Origin: Dyadobacter psychrotolerans
GTDB lineage: Bacteria > Bacteroidota > Bacteroidia > Cytophagales > Spirosomataceae
Length of the DNA: 64,000 nucleotides
Assembly (NCBI RefSeq): GCF_004349265.1
Contig: NZ_SMFL01000023.1
Span: 1-64,000, forward strand
Reading direction: 5' to 3'
The translations under genes were made by a program, and so were the position numbers. Position 1 is the stretch's first letter. Every line of letters starts with the position of its first letter. Positions 44,572-52,711 of the stretch are shown one piece after another. The notes beneath the pieces are model-generated. The model was not told the DNA's origin. It saw only the letters and a list, made by a program, of their open reading frames with translations, and made no database searches.

Positions 44572-45090
44572 ATGGGAACAAAATTACATTGGATTAAAGA
44601 AGCATTCAGCCGGAAAATTGTGATTCTGGATGGAGAAATACCTGTCGGTGAAATGTGGCAGGATGCCATGTTCTCCTACGATGTGCAGGCAAAGCTCAAT
44701 AGTATTCATCTTTTTTACGATGTAAAAGGTTTTTTAAAACGCACCGTAAATATTCATGATCTAAAAAATGACAATAAAATCATTGGCGTTGTCCAATTTC
44801 ATTCAGGTAAAAAGGCGGAACTGCTTCTCCCATCAGGCGAAAAATATATCTGGAGGCGGCAAAACTTTTTCATGAAAGAATGGATGTTACTTCGTCAAAA
44901 CCACGAAGAAACTCAGGAAGTGTTTCACTATGAACAGCTACAAACCTTTTTTCAAGATACAGGCGACATTACCGGCTCATTCGCCGGAGAAAATGCCGGA
45001 GTGCTGATCCTAACAGGTTTATTTTTAGGTAATTATTTCAAAAGAAGAAGGAGGAGAGGTGCGGCGACAGGCGCAGCAACAGCTTCCTGA
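44572..45090 (+). CDS. Hypothetical protein, LURP-one/tubby-like (second paralog)
   Basis: A 172-aa relative of the preceding protein: LFYDVKGFLKRTVNIHDLKN, NDNKIIGVVQFHSGKKAELL, YIWRRQNFFMKEWMLL. It ends in a C-terminal hydrophobic segment (NAGVLILTGLFLGNYF) followed by the basic tail KRRRRRG, which suggests a membrane-anchored C-terminus with a cytoplasmic positive tail. 31 bases separate it from its paralog; function unknown. Confidence 0.65.
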   Translation: MGTKLHWIKEAFSRKIVILDGEIPVGEMWQDAMFSYDVQAKLNSIHLFYDVKGFLKRTVNIHDLKNDNKIIGVVQFHSGKKAELLLPSGEKYIWRRQNFFMKEWMLLRQNHEETQEVFHYEQLQTFFQDTGDITGSFAGENAGVLILTGLFLGNYFKRRRRRGAATGAATAS

Positions 45091-45130
45091 ACATCATTTT
45101 ATCAGACATCAGCTATTCCAAAAAGTGAAT

Positions 45131-45841
45131 ATGAAAATTATAGAAACCTCCGATATCTCCAAGCGTTACGTCATGGGCAGTGAAGTGATTCAGGCGCTCA
45201 AATCCGTTACTATTTCTGTCAACAAGGGAGAATACGTGGCATTTATGGGTCCTTCCGGTTCGGGAAAATCGACACTGATGAATATTATCGGTTGCCTTGA
45301 TACGCCTTCAACCGGAAGGTATGTCCTCAATAACAAGGATGTGAGTGATATGACTGAAAGTGAGCTTGCCGAAATTCGTAACAAGGAAATCGGGTTCGTT
45401 TTTCAGACATTTAACCTGTTACCCCGCATGTCTTCTCTGGATAATGTTGCGCTTCCGCTGATTTATGCAGGTTTAAGCAAATCCGACCGTACCGAAAAAG
45501 CCATGCTTTCACTTAAAAACGTGGGCTTGGAAAACAGGGCAGGACACAGGCCCAACGAGCTTTCGGGTGGTCAGCGCCAGCGTGTAGCCATTGCCAGAGC
45601 GCTTGTGAATGACCCGAGTATTTTGCTGGCAGATGAGCCTACCGGTAACCTTGACTCCAAGACCTCCTACGAAATCATGGATCTTTTCGACCAGCTTTAC
45701 AGCAAAGGAAATACGATTGTAATGGTTACCCACGAGGAAGATATTGCGCATTACGCCCACCGGATCGTGAGGCTTCGGGATGGATTGGTAGAATCCGACA
45801 CCATCAATCCGAACCCTACCAAAGTGAGTGCATTGGTGTAA
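45131..45841 (+). CDS. LolD/MacB-type ABC transporter ATPase
   Basis: A 236-aa ATPase: Walker A FMGPSGSGKSTLMNIIG (about 41-57), Q-loop FVFQTFNLLPRMSSLDNV, signature LSGGQRQRVAIARALVNDPS, Walker B ILLADEPTGNLDSKT. The FQTFNLLP loop and overall length place it with the LolD/MacB/FtsE group that works with MacB-type permeases on envelope substrates. No permease gene is adjacent. The ATG at 45131 is preferred; a longer frame from 45059 overlaps the preceding gene. Confidence 0.92.
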   Translation: MKIIETSDISKRYVMGSEVIQALKSVTISVNKGEYVAFMGPSGSGKSTLMNIIGCLDTPSTGRYVLNNKDVSDMTESELAEIRNKEIGFVFQTFNLLPRMSSLDNVALPLIYAGLSKSDRTEKAMLSLKNVGLENRAGHRPNELSGGQRQRVAIARALVNDPSILLADEPTGNLDSKTSYEIMDLFDQLYSKGNTIVMVTHEEDIAHYAHRIVRLRDGLVESDTINPNPTKVSALV

Positions 45842-45915
45842 TAATCACGCTTCCCGAAACAAATAACTACCTTTGTCCTAACACGACAATCAGGGAATAA
45901 AATATATCAAGTCGA

Positions 45916-45965
45916 AATAATCCGGATAAATTGCTGATGTCAGGTAATTTATCCGGATTATTTTT
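45916..45965 (+). terminator. Terminator with 17-bp perfect stem
   Basis: AATAATCCGGATAAATT (45916-45932) pairs perfectly with AATTTATCCGGATTATT (45946-45962), 13-base loop, followed by TTTAG. It ends the ABC ATPase transcript just before the next gene. Confidence 0.85.
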
Positions 45966-45977
45966 AGTTTAACATTT

Positions 45978-46700
45978 ATGAAAATCAATTTTAAGGACAT
46001 CATATTATTTGAGGATAACGACTTTTTACTTGTTAACAAGCCGCCTCATCTTGCCACACTGGACGAAAGAACTGCCGACAGAGGAGGAAGTTTGCTAAGA
46101 CTTGCAAAAGAACACAATCCTGAACTTCAGGCTGCACACCGTCTTGATAAGGAAACTTCTGGCGTACTCGCCTTTGCCAAAAATCCGGCAGCATACCGCC
46201 ATTTAGCGATGCAGTTTGAGCATCGTGAAGTGACAAAACGCTATCATGCAGTTGCCAACGGCATTCATAATCTGGATAGTATTTCTGTTTATTTGCCTAT
46301 TCTCGCCCTGAAAAACGGTACTGCTGTCAAAATTGACCGGGCAGAAGGAAAGGTTGCGGAAACCATTTTTAATACTTTGAAAGTATATCGCGGTTATACG
46401 CTGGTTGAGTGCATCCCGATCACCGGTCGCATGCACCAGATACGAATTCACCTTTCGTGTCTGAAAGCCCCGATTGTGTGTGATCCGCAGTATGGAGGAG
46501 AACCCATTTTTCTTTCGAGCCTGAAAAAGAAATTTAACCTGAAAAAAGAAACAGAAGAACAACCCCTGATCCAGCGGGTTGCCTTACATGCTTATTCTCT
46601 GTCATTTGCGTTGATGAATGGTGAGCCTGTCCGTGTTGAAGCGCCTTATCCCAAGGACTTTGAGGTATTGGTGAAGCAGTTAAATAAATTCGGGGTTTAA
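45978..46700 (+). CDS. RluA family RNA pseudouridine synthase (second copy)
   Basis: A 240-aa enzyme with the catalytic motif AAHRLDKETSGVLAFAK (Asp about residue 56) and GRMHQIRIHLS. No S4 domain. It has an insertion of charged residues (FLSSLKKKFNLKKETEEQPL) before the last conserved block, as in some RluC/RluD-like proteins. Substrate position unknown. It is separate from the copy at 15151-15882 and only moderately similar in motif context. Confidence 0.92.
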   Translation: MKINFKDIILFEDNDFLLVNKPPHLATLDERTADRGGSLLRLAKEHNPELQAAHRLDKETSGVLAFAKNPAAYRHLAMQFEHREVTKRYHAVANGIHNLDSISVYLPILALKNGTAVKIDRAEGKVAETIFNTLKVYRGYTLVECIPITGRMHQIRIHLSCLKAPIVCDPQYGGEPIFLSSLKKKFNLKKETEEQPLIQRVALHAYSLSFALMNGEPVRVEAPYPKDFEVLVKQLNKFGV

Positions 46701-46768
46701 TTTTATTTTTTTCAATATTTACTTCTGAAATTGCCGGCTGTTAGAGTTCTAAATCATCTGCTAGCCTA

Positions 46769-47518
46769 ATGAAAAATTTTCCATTTAAACTGAGTGCTTC
46801 GCTGCTCAGCCTGTTTCTTGTTGTAGCCTCATTCTGCCAGGCGCAAACCGCCCGAAAAAACGATATTATTATTCTGCGGGATAATACAAAACTTGAAGTC
46901 ATTATTCAGGAAGTGCAGGATCAAAGTATTAAATACAGGAAAATAACGGATCCGGAAGGACCGGTGTTTTTTGTTCAGAAATCGGACATTGTTTCAATTC
47001 ATTATGGAAATGGTGAAACCAAAAATTATGAAGAAAAACCAGAAGTATATTATGATGAGATAACCGCACCAGCTCCGGTTACACCCTATGGAAAGACTGC
47101 TCCAAAGCCCAGTTTATCGATGCAGACGATAAGTAACTGGGATGCAAACCAGCTTAGGGCAAACTATAAATTCTACCTTAAAAAGGCAGATAATTATAGA
47201 AAAATGGGCACCGTGGGGTTAGTAGGGGGTGCTGCACTAACAGGAGCCGGGATAGGTGTTATGGCAAGTGCTGATAATATCAATGGGTACAACGGTTTTG
47301 GGCAATTTCTGGGGGGCTACATGATGTTTATAGCTGGCCTGGGTTCGGGCATCCCATTGACCATTATCGGGTTTGTAAAAAAGAAAAGGTACACACAAAA
47401 GGCACTTCTCGTAAAAGATGAGCTGCGTCGCAGAAAGGAAGCGTTTGCCTTCAATTTTAGCCCGTCCTATAATCCTGCAACACAGTCTGCAGGGCTTTCA
47501 ATAAAAATGAGTTTCTGA
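46769..47518 (+). CDS. Exported hypothetical protein with central hydrophobic segments
   Basis: A 249-aa protein with signal peptide (LSLFLVVASFCQAQ), a small beta-rich domain (IIILRDNTKLEVIIQEVQDQ, VQKSDIVSIHYGNGE) of the kind often found in Bacteroidota exported proteins, a Pro-rich linker, and two hydrophobic helices (GLVGGAALTGAGIGVMAS and GGYMMFIAGLGSGIPLTII) followed by a basic helix. Function unknown. Confidence 0.75.
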   Translation: MKNFPFKLSASLLSLFLVVASFCQAQTARKNDIIILRDNTKLEVIIQEVQDQSIKYRKITDPEGPVFFVQKSDIVSIHYGNGETKNYEEKPEVYYDEITAPAPVTPYGKTAPKPSLSMQTISNWDANQLRANYKFYLKKADNYRKMGTVGLVGGAALTGAGIGVMASADNINGYNGFGQFLGGYMMFIAGLGSGIPLTIIGFVKKKRYTQKALLVKDELRRRKEAFAFNFSPSYNPATQSAGLSIKMSF

Positions 47519-47523
47519 AATTT

Positions 47524-47569
47524 GGCATAAAAAAACGGCTGGGGACTCTCCCAGCCGTTTTTTTATGCC
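47524..47569. terminator. Bidirectional terminator with 20-bp stem
   Basis: Twenty bases at 47524-47543 pair perfectly with 47550-47569 around a 6-base loop (GACTCT); the core is ACGGCTGGG/CCCAGCCGT with A/T runs built into the stem so that both strands end in T7. It serves the two convergent genes. Confidence 0.92.
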
Positions 47570-47579
47570 TTTTATTTTC

Positions 47580-48095
47580 TTAGAATTTGAAGGAAAGACC
47601 CACTTTCGCAGGAATTACATTTGATCCCCCTGAAAATTCAGCAAAAGCTCCCATAGCTGGTTTGAAGTAATATCTTGCGCCAGCCTGAACACCAATAACT
47701 ATGGAAGTTCCGCTATAATATTCGTTACCATCGATACTAAAACCCAAAACAGGTCCTGCATAAAGGTCTAATTTATCAATTGTAAGAAAATGCTTTCCGT
47801 AGTGGTAAGATCCTCTTGCAGCAATTGGCACAGAGATGTAATTGCTCTTAGCATATCCAAACCCGTAGCTGTAATTGTAAAAATTCAGATCGGCCTGAGC
47901 ACCAACACTTATAAACTCGTGAACGCCAACCTCAAATGATCCGCCAACGGCAAAGCCACCGCCATAAAAGCCATAACCACCGCCGCCGATACCTACATTT
48001 AAAATTTTATCTCCTTTTTCAAATTGAGCAAAAGCTTTTTCAGAGGCAAGGCTCAGTATAGTAGCAACACAAAGCATTAATAGAGTCTTTTTCAT
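47580..48095 (-). CDS. Small outer-membrane beta-barrel protein
   Basis: A 171-aa protein: signal peptide MKKTLLMLCVATILSLASEK (cleavage at AFA-QF), then a glycine/tyrosine-rich barrel (GIGGGGYGFYGGGFAVGGSF, GVQAGARYYFKPAMGAFAEF) ending in the barrel-type C-terminal Phe (VGLSFKF). ATG 48095 is chosen over a 16-codon upstream extension because it starts the signal peptide. Confidence 0.85.
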   Translation of the reverse strand: MKKTLLMLCVATILSLASEKAFAQFEKGDKILNVGIGGGGYGFYGGGFAVGGSFEVGVHEFISVGAQADLNFYNYSYGFGYAKSNYISVPIAARGSYHYGKHFLTIDKLDLYAGPVLGFSIDGNEYYSGTSIVIGVQAGARYYFKPAMGAFAEFSGGSNVIPAKVGLSFKF

Positions 48096-48129
48096 CGTAA
48101 TAGATTGGTTATTTAAATTAATAATGGCA

Positions 48130-48159
48130 CAAATTAAAGGCATTATTTCAATGTCTCAA
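48130..48159 (-). promoter_or_regulatory. Candidate promoter of the beta-barrel gene
   Basis: Minus strand: TTG (48157-48159), 19-base spacer, TTAATTTG (48130-48137; one mismatch to TAnnTTTG). It is bracketed by an inverted repeat ATGGCACAA (48124-48132) / TTGTGCCAT (48162-48170), which could be an operator. Confidence 0.45.
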
Positions 48160-48237
48160 AACTTGTGCCATCTCAACTTATTATACGGAGAAAGTTTGTG
48201 ATAAACGGACGAAGCCGGATATCCGCGCATATTAAAA

Positions 48238-48918
48238 TCAGATCTCTTTTTTAAGCTTCTCTTTAAAAACCTTTTTAAACTTATCCAGTTTCGGAGCGAT
48301 TACAAATGCACAATATCCCTGATCCGGATTGTTGGCAAAATAATTTTGGTGGTAATCCTCAGCAACATAGAACTTTACAGCCTTGGTAATTTCCGTAACA
48401 ATCGGTTTGTTGTATGCACCAGACTTATCCAGCTCTGTTTTTGCTTCTTCTGCAAGTTTCTTTTGCTCATCATTATGATAAAAAATCACCGAACGATATT
48501 GTGTTCCCACGTCATTTCCCTGGCGGTTTAGTGAAGTCGGATCGTGACTGCGGAAAAATGCTTCAAGCAGCTCCGCGTAAGTAATCACTTTGGGGTCGTA
48601 AGTCACCTCCACACATTCCGCATGGCCGGTTTCTCCTGTACAAACAGCTTTATAAGACGGATTGGCAACCTGCCCACCTGAATAACCGGACACCACTTTT
48701 TTCACGCCATCGAGCGATTCCAGCACCGCTTCGGTACACCAGAAACAGCCTGTACCAAAAGTTGCCATTTCAGTACCAGCAGTATTTACATTTGCTTCAT
48801 CCAATGCAGCAGATTCCTTATTCATTTTGTTCTTTTGCTTTTTATCCGATTGTGCACATGACATCGCAACCATGCAGCACAAAAACAGGAAAGTGAAAAG
48901 CGAGACGGTTGTTTTCAT
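48238..48918 (-). CDS. msrA: Peptide-methionine (S)-S-oxide reductase, lipoprotein form
   Basis: A 226-aa enzyme that repairs oxidised methionine. Catalytic Cys in FGTGCFWCTEAVLESLDGV; GYSGGQVANPSY, GHAECVEVTYDP, FFRSHDPTSLNRQGNDVGTQ and YHQNYF are conserved. An N-terminal lipoprotein signal (MVAMSC) places it in the periplasm or outer membrane, so it probably guards envelope proteins. The ATG at 48918 begins the signal; an upstream frame extension of 11 codons is not needed. Thioredoxin-type reductant partner is not adjacent. Confidence 0.95.
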   Translation of the reverse strand: MKTTVSLFTFLFLCCMVAMSCAQSDKKQKNKMNKESAALDEANVNTAGTEMATFGTGCFWCTEAVLESLDGVKKVVSGYSGGQVANPSYKAVCTGETGHAECVEVTYDPKVITYAELLEAFFRSHDPTSLNRQGNDVGTQYRSVIFYHNDEQKKLAEEAKTELDKSGAYNKPIVTEITKAVKFYVAEDYHQNYFANNPDQGYCAFVIAPKLDKFKKVFKEKLKKEI

Positions 48919-49023
48919 TGTTGATCTATGAATTTTATTAAAAGATAACACAGGGTGACAGAAGAAAGTTTATTCCGTTTCCTTGTGAATAATTTACGAA
49001 ATTTACCACCTAATAGATTGCTT

Positions 49024-49031
49024 TAGATTTG
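49024..49031 (+). promoter_or_regulatory. Candidate -7 box (TAGATTTG) for hemJ
   Basis: TAGATTTG matches TAnnTTTG, 35 bases before the hemJ ATG. The best upstream element is TTA instead of TTG, so only half of the promoter is convincing. Confidence 0.4.
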
Positions 49032-49066
49032 ACAGCCGTCGGATCTGCCAACGATTTTTAACCAAC

Positions 49067-49621
49067 ATGGACTACCTTCATTTCAAAGCGCTTCATATCA
49101 TTTTTGTGGTCAGCTGGTTTGCCGGCCTTTTCTACATGCCCCGGCTTTTTATTTATCATACAGAGGCCAACGACAAACCGGAAGTTGAAAGACTGATTCT
49201 TTTTGCTCAGTTTATCAAAATGGAAAAGCTCTTATGGAATGCGATCATGACACCAGCCTGTTGGCTCACTCTGATTTTTGGCAGTACACTTTTGTATATC
49301 ACACCTGAATTTTTGCAGCAGGGGTGGATGCAGCTAAAACTGATGTTCGTGCTTGGCCTGGTCGCTTATCATTTTTATATCAAAAAAATTCTTCTGGAAT
49401 TGAGAGAAGGAAAATTTCGCTTTACTTCCTTTCAGCTCAGGCTGTTTAATGAGGTAGCAACCATCTTTTTATTTTCCATCGTTTTTCTGGTTGTGCTCAA
49501 AAATACGGTTGACTGGCTTTGGGGTGTTTTGGGACTGATCATCTTTGCCGTGCTGATGATGACCGCCGTGAGAATTGTAAAACGAATCAGGGAAAAGAAA
49601 ACAAGAGATGCTGCACCCTAA
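49067..49621 (+). CDS. hemJ: HemJ-type protoporphyrinogen IX oxidase
   Basis: A 184-aa membrane protein with five predicted helices. The N-terminus FKALHIIFVVSWFAGLFYMP, with the invariant His10 and the RLFIYH block, is diagnostic of HemJ, which oxidises protoporphyrinogen IX to protoporphyrin IX in heme synthesis. CopD-like proteins are the main alternative, but the N-terminal signature favours HemJ. Confidence 0.88.
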   Translation: MDYLHFKALHIIFVVSWFAGLFYMPRLFIYHTEANDKPEVERLILFAQFIKMEKLLWNAIMTPACWLTLIFGSTLLYITPEFLQQGWMQLKLMFVLGLVAYHFYIKKILLELREGKFRFTSFQLRLFNEVATIFLFSIVFLVVLKNTVDWLWGVLGLIIFAVLMMTAVRIVKRIREKKTRDAAP

Positions 49622-49879
49622 CGTCAGGCAAAAAACAGTGCTTTCACAATTCTCTATTCGGGCCAGATTGCGGGGAAAATTGGTTTAGAGAAACCTCAGC
49701 GCACTGATTTGAGGCACCCGCAAACTTAAAAGACTCGTTATCAGAACGGAACAGATTAAATTCAGGATTGTCAAAATTGCCTGGTTAAATTCAGATTTGT
49801 CTCCTTTTTGCTCTTTTAAACCGCGGGCAACCAAAAATTTTAATTGGTGGTATAAATAATTAAAAAGTGTACCAATTTT
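49622..49879. other. Intergenic stretch before the trp promoter
   Basis: About 260 bases with no supported gene. I see no tRNA, repeat family member or strong hairpin; a weak ACCAA...TTGGT inverted repeat around AAAATTTTAA lies near 49833-49851. Confidence 0.5.
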
Positions 49880-49911
49880 TGAAATTCTTAAATCTCTTTT
49901 TATATATTTGT
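49880..49911 (+). promoter_or_regulatory. trp operon promoter
   Basis: TTG (49880-49882), 21-base spacer, TATATTTG (49904-49911): an exact match to the Bacteroidota consensus. Expected transcription start near 49918, giving a leader of about 200 bases before trpE. Confidence 0.7.
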
Positions 49912-49955
49912 GTATTAAACAAATATCCTCTCAGAAGGACATTTTAATCAGAATT

Positions 49956-50018
49956 ATGAAATACGCATGTAATACAATTGGTTGGTGGCGCGCACGTCTT
50001 AACAGGATGGACGAGTAA
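49956..50018 (+). CDS. trpL: trp leader peptide (tandem Trp codons)
   Basis: A 20-codon frame, ATG 49956 to TAA 50018, with two adjacent Trp codons (TGG TGG at 49983-49988, in the peptide IGWWRAR). It lies between the promoter and a strong terminator and is followed by trpE. Two consecutive Trp codons in so short a peptide are very unlikely by chance at this location. Ribosome stalling here would report shortage of charged tRNA-Trp. Confidence 0.88.
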   Translation: MKYACNTIGWWRARLNRMDE

Positions 50019-50059
50019 ACGCTATTGCATAGTATAACATGAAAATATACTTTCCTTAC

Positions 50060-50093
50060 GGCTCGCTGTCCTTCCGACAGCGGGCCTTTTTTT
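50060..50093 (+). terminator. trp attenuator terminator
   Basis: GGCTCGCTGTC (50060-50070) pairs with GACAGCGGGCC (50076-50086), 11 bp with one G-U pair and a 5-base loop, followed by T7. It lies 25 bases before trpE. The left arm can instead pair with GGACGAG (50009-50015) at the end of the leader frame, CTC-GCT-GTCC leaving a 3-base bulge; that alternative would prevent termination. Confidence 0.85.
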
Positions 50094-50117
50094 GTTATTG
50101 TTAACCTAATATTCCTG

Positions 50118-51539
50118 ATGAAAACTTTGACCAAAACTTATTCCATATCTACAAAGCATAAAACCTTGCTGGCAGATACGCTCACACCGGTATCTATTTA
50201 TTTAAAGCTTCGTGACCGTTTTGTAAATACCATCCTGCTGGAAAGCTCGGATTACCATGGTAATGAAAACTCGTTTACCTACATCTGCTGCGATCCGGTT
50301 GCTTCTTTTAAACTGAATAACAGTGTGGTAACAACATTGTTCCCGGATGGTGAAAAGGAAAGTTTCGCACTGGAAAATCCGAAAGATGCAGTGCAGGCGC
50401 TTTATGGTTTTGCTCAAAGTTTTGTTTCCGAAAAAAGTAAATTCCCGTTTATAACCAACGGACTTTTTGGCCACATGACTTACGATGCAGTATCTTATTT
50501 TGAAGATATTACCATTCAACCTTCCAGCCCGGAAACAGAAATAGACCAGATTTTTTATCAGGTTTACAGATACGTTATTGCCATAAATCACTTTAAAAAC
50601 GAACTGTATATCTTTGAACATCAGTATGGTGGGAATACAGAAGAAAGTGGTTTGGAGCAGATTGAAATCCTGATTAAAAACAGAAATTTTCCTAAATACG
50701 ATTTTAAGATTACTTCCGGAGAAACTTCAAATGTGACGGATGATGAAATGCGGGTTGTAATCCAAAAAGGTATAGATTACTGTTTGCGGGGTGACGTTTT
50801 CCAGATCGTACCTTCCCGACGTTTCAGCAGGGATTTTCAGGGTGATGAATTTAATGTATACAGAGCGCTGCGGTCGATTAATCCTTCTCCGTATTTGTTT
50901 TATTTCGATTACGGCAACTATAAGATTTTTGGCTCATCTCCTGAAAAACAAATATTTATAAAAAACGGACAGGCAGAAATTCATCCGATTGCGGGTACTT
51001 TCCGAAGAACAGGTGACGATCAGGCGGATGCAGAAGCAGCTCAGGATTTGTTAAACGATCCAAAAGAAACGGCCGAGCATGTGATGCTTGTAGATCTGGC
51101 CCGTAACGACCTCAGCAGAAGCTGTGATGCCGTGAAGGTTACCAATTACAAGGAAGTGCAATATTACTCGCATGTAATCCATTTGGTTTCCAAAGTGGTT
51201 GGTCAAATGAAAGAAGACGTAAATCCGTTACAGTTGGTTGCAGATACTTTCCCGGCCGGAACACTCACCGGAGCACCAAAACACAATGCGATGAAACTCA
51301 TCGACCAGATGGAAACAACCAACCGGAGTATTTATGGCGGGGCCATTGGGTTTATGGATTTCAACGGTGATTTTAATCATGCGATCGCGATACGGACATT
51401 TTTGAGTAAGGATAATACTTTATTTTATCGGGCCGGGATGGGTGTTGTGGCAAAATCTGTGGTTGAAAGTGAATTACAGGAAATCAACAGCAAACTGGCG
51501 GCGCTCAGAAAAGCGATCGATTTTGCGGAAGGAATTTAA
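50118..51539 (+). CDS. trpE: Anthranilate synthase component I
   Basis: A 473-aa chorismate-using enzyme, first committed step of tryptophan synthesis. N-terminal LLESSDYHG corresponds to the LLES motif for Trp feedback inhibition; catalytic domain blocks GDVFQIVPSRRFS, PSPYLFYFDYG, IAGTFRRTG, HVMLVDLARNDLSRSC and GTLTGAPKHNAM are complete. The start at 50118 follows the attenuator. Confidence 0.97.
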   Translation: MKTLTKTYSISTKHKTLLADTLTPVSIYLKLRDRFVNTILLESSDYHGNENSFTYICCDPVASFKLNNSVVTTLFPDGEKESFALENPKDAVQALYGFAQSFVSEKSKFPFITNGLFGHMTYDAVSYFEDITIQPSSPETEIDQIFYQVYRYVIAINHFKNELYIFEHQYGGNTEESGLEQIEILIKNRNFPKYDFKITSGETSNVTDDEMRVVIQKGIDYCLRGDVFQIVPSRRFSRDFQGDEFNVYRALRSINPSPYLFYFDYGNYKIFGSSPEKQIFIKNGQAEIHPIAGTFRRTGDDQADAEAAQDLLNDPKETAEHVMLVDLARNDLSRSCDAVKVTNYKEVQYYSHVIHLVSKVVGQMKEDVNPLQLVADTFPAGTLTGAPKHNAMKLIDQMETTNRSIYGGAIGFMDFNGDFNHAIAIRTFLSKDNTLFYRAGMGVVAKSVVESELQEINSKLAALRKAIDFAEGI

Positions 51540-51547
51540 GAAATCTT

Positions 51548-51937
51548 ATGTCACAGATCAAAATATATGGTTTACGGACACACCTGATGCCGCTAAGAGA
51601 AAAACTCTCCGACACATTGCATTCTTGTGTCGTTGAAGCTTTCAGGTATCCGGAAAATAAAAGAGCCCATCGCTTTTTTTATCTTGACAAAGAGGAATTT
51701 TACTATCCCGAAGGAAGAAGTGAACAATATACCATTCTGGAAATTGCTCTTTTTGAAGGCCGGTCGGCGGAAACTAAAAAGCTTTTATACCAGCTGATAT
51801 TTGAACGCTTTGAAAAAGAACTTGGCATTTCTCCAAATGATATAGAAATTACTTTAACAGAAACTCCATTGGTCAATTGGGGAATTCGCGGAAAGCCGGG
51901 AGATGAACTTGTTCTTGATTATAAAGTGATTGTGTAA
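51548..51937 (+). CDS. Tautomerase family protein inside the trp operon
   Basis: A 129-aa protein of the tautomerase/MIF superfamily (IYGLRTHLMPLREKLSDTLH, YTILEIALFEGRSAETKKLL, IEITLTETPLVNWGIRGKPG). The catalytic N-terminal proline of this superfamily is absent: the protein begins Met-Ser. It starts 8 bases after trpE, so it is co-transcribed. Role in tryptophan metabolism is unclear; it may be a structural relative without tautomerase activity. Confidence 0.85.
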   Translation: MSQIKIYGLRTHLMPLREKLSDTLHSCVVEAFRYPENKRAHRFFYLDKEEFYYPEGRSEQYTILEIALFEGRSAETKKLLYQLIFERFEKELGISPNDIEITLTETPLVNWGIRGKPGDELVLDYKVIV

Positions 51938-51990
51938 ATAGCAAAATCCGGATCAAAGTGATCTTTTGCAAAGTAAGTAACGAAAAACAG

Positions 51991-52025
51991 AGCTGAAAGC
52001 TAGTCGCTGAACGCTGATAGCCAAC
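51991..52025 (+). repeat. GCTGATAGCCAA-type repeat before trpG
   Basis: AGCTGAAAGCTAGTCGCTGA followed by ACGCTGATAGCCAAC, ending a few bases before the trpG ATG (52031). Same family and orientation as the stretches before 27831 and 1000 (minus strand). Confidence 0.6.
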
Positions 52026-52030
52026 CAAAT

Positions 52031-52597
52031 ATGAAAATTCTTGTTATTGACAATTACGATTCTTTTACCTACAACCTGGTATATATCCTGCGTGAGTTAA
52101 ATGACCAGGTAGACATTTTCCGGAATGATAAAATCTCACTGGAAGACGTAGGAAAGTATGATAAAATACTTCTCTCTCCGGGTCCCGGGATACCTTCTGA
52201 AGCTGGGATTTTACAGGACGTTGTTCGTGAATATGGTCCCACGAAAAGCATTCTGGGAATATGTCTGGGTCATCAGGGCATTGGTGAAGTTTATGGCGCA
52301 GATCTTGAAAATATGACAGATGTATTACACGGAATCAGTGATACTGCATTTGTAACAGATCCGGACGAACGTATCTTCAAAGGGCTGCCGAGGGAAATTA
52401 AAGTCGGACGGTATCATTCATGGACTGTAATGCCGGAGACTTTTACCGATGATATCACAATTACTGCCCTGGATGACAAAGGACGGGTGATGGGTCTTTC
52501 ACATAAAAAGTATGATGTAAAAGGCCTTCAATTTCATCCTGAATCTGTTTTGACAGAACACGGAAAAGAAATGCTGCAAAACTGGCTGAGTATTTAA
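52031..52597 (+). CDS. trpG: Anthranilate synthase component II (glutamine amidotransferase)
   Basis: A 188-aa class I glutamine amidotransferase delivering ammonia to TrpE. Catalytic Cys in GICLGHQGIGE (about residue 79), His-x-Glu in QFHPESVLTEHG, oxyanion block LLSPGPGIPSEAG. TrpG can double as PabA in some bacteria; its place in the trp operon supports the TrpG role. A spacer of 93 bases separates it from the tautomerase gene. Confidence 0.96.
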   Translation: MKILVIDNYDSFTYNLVYILRELNDQVDIFRNDKISLEDVGKYDKILLSPGPGIPSEAGILQDVVREYGPTKSILGICLGHQGIGEVYGADLENMTDVLHGISDTAFVTDPDERIFKGLPREIKVGRYHSWTVMPETFTDDITITALDDKGRVMGLSHKKYDVKGLQFHPESVLTEHGKEMLQNWLSI

Positions 52598-52711
52598 TTG
52601 AGATTTCAATTCCCGTATTTTGTTTCAAAATTTAAAAATAATGCCTTCCTGTAAAACTGGTACCTGCATTAAGGCAGCCAATTTTTCGCTCACAATACCC
52701 ATTAATTTGTA

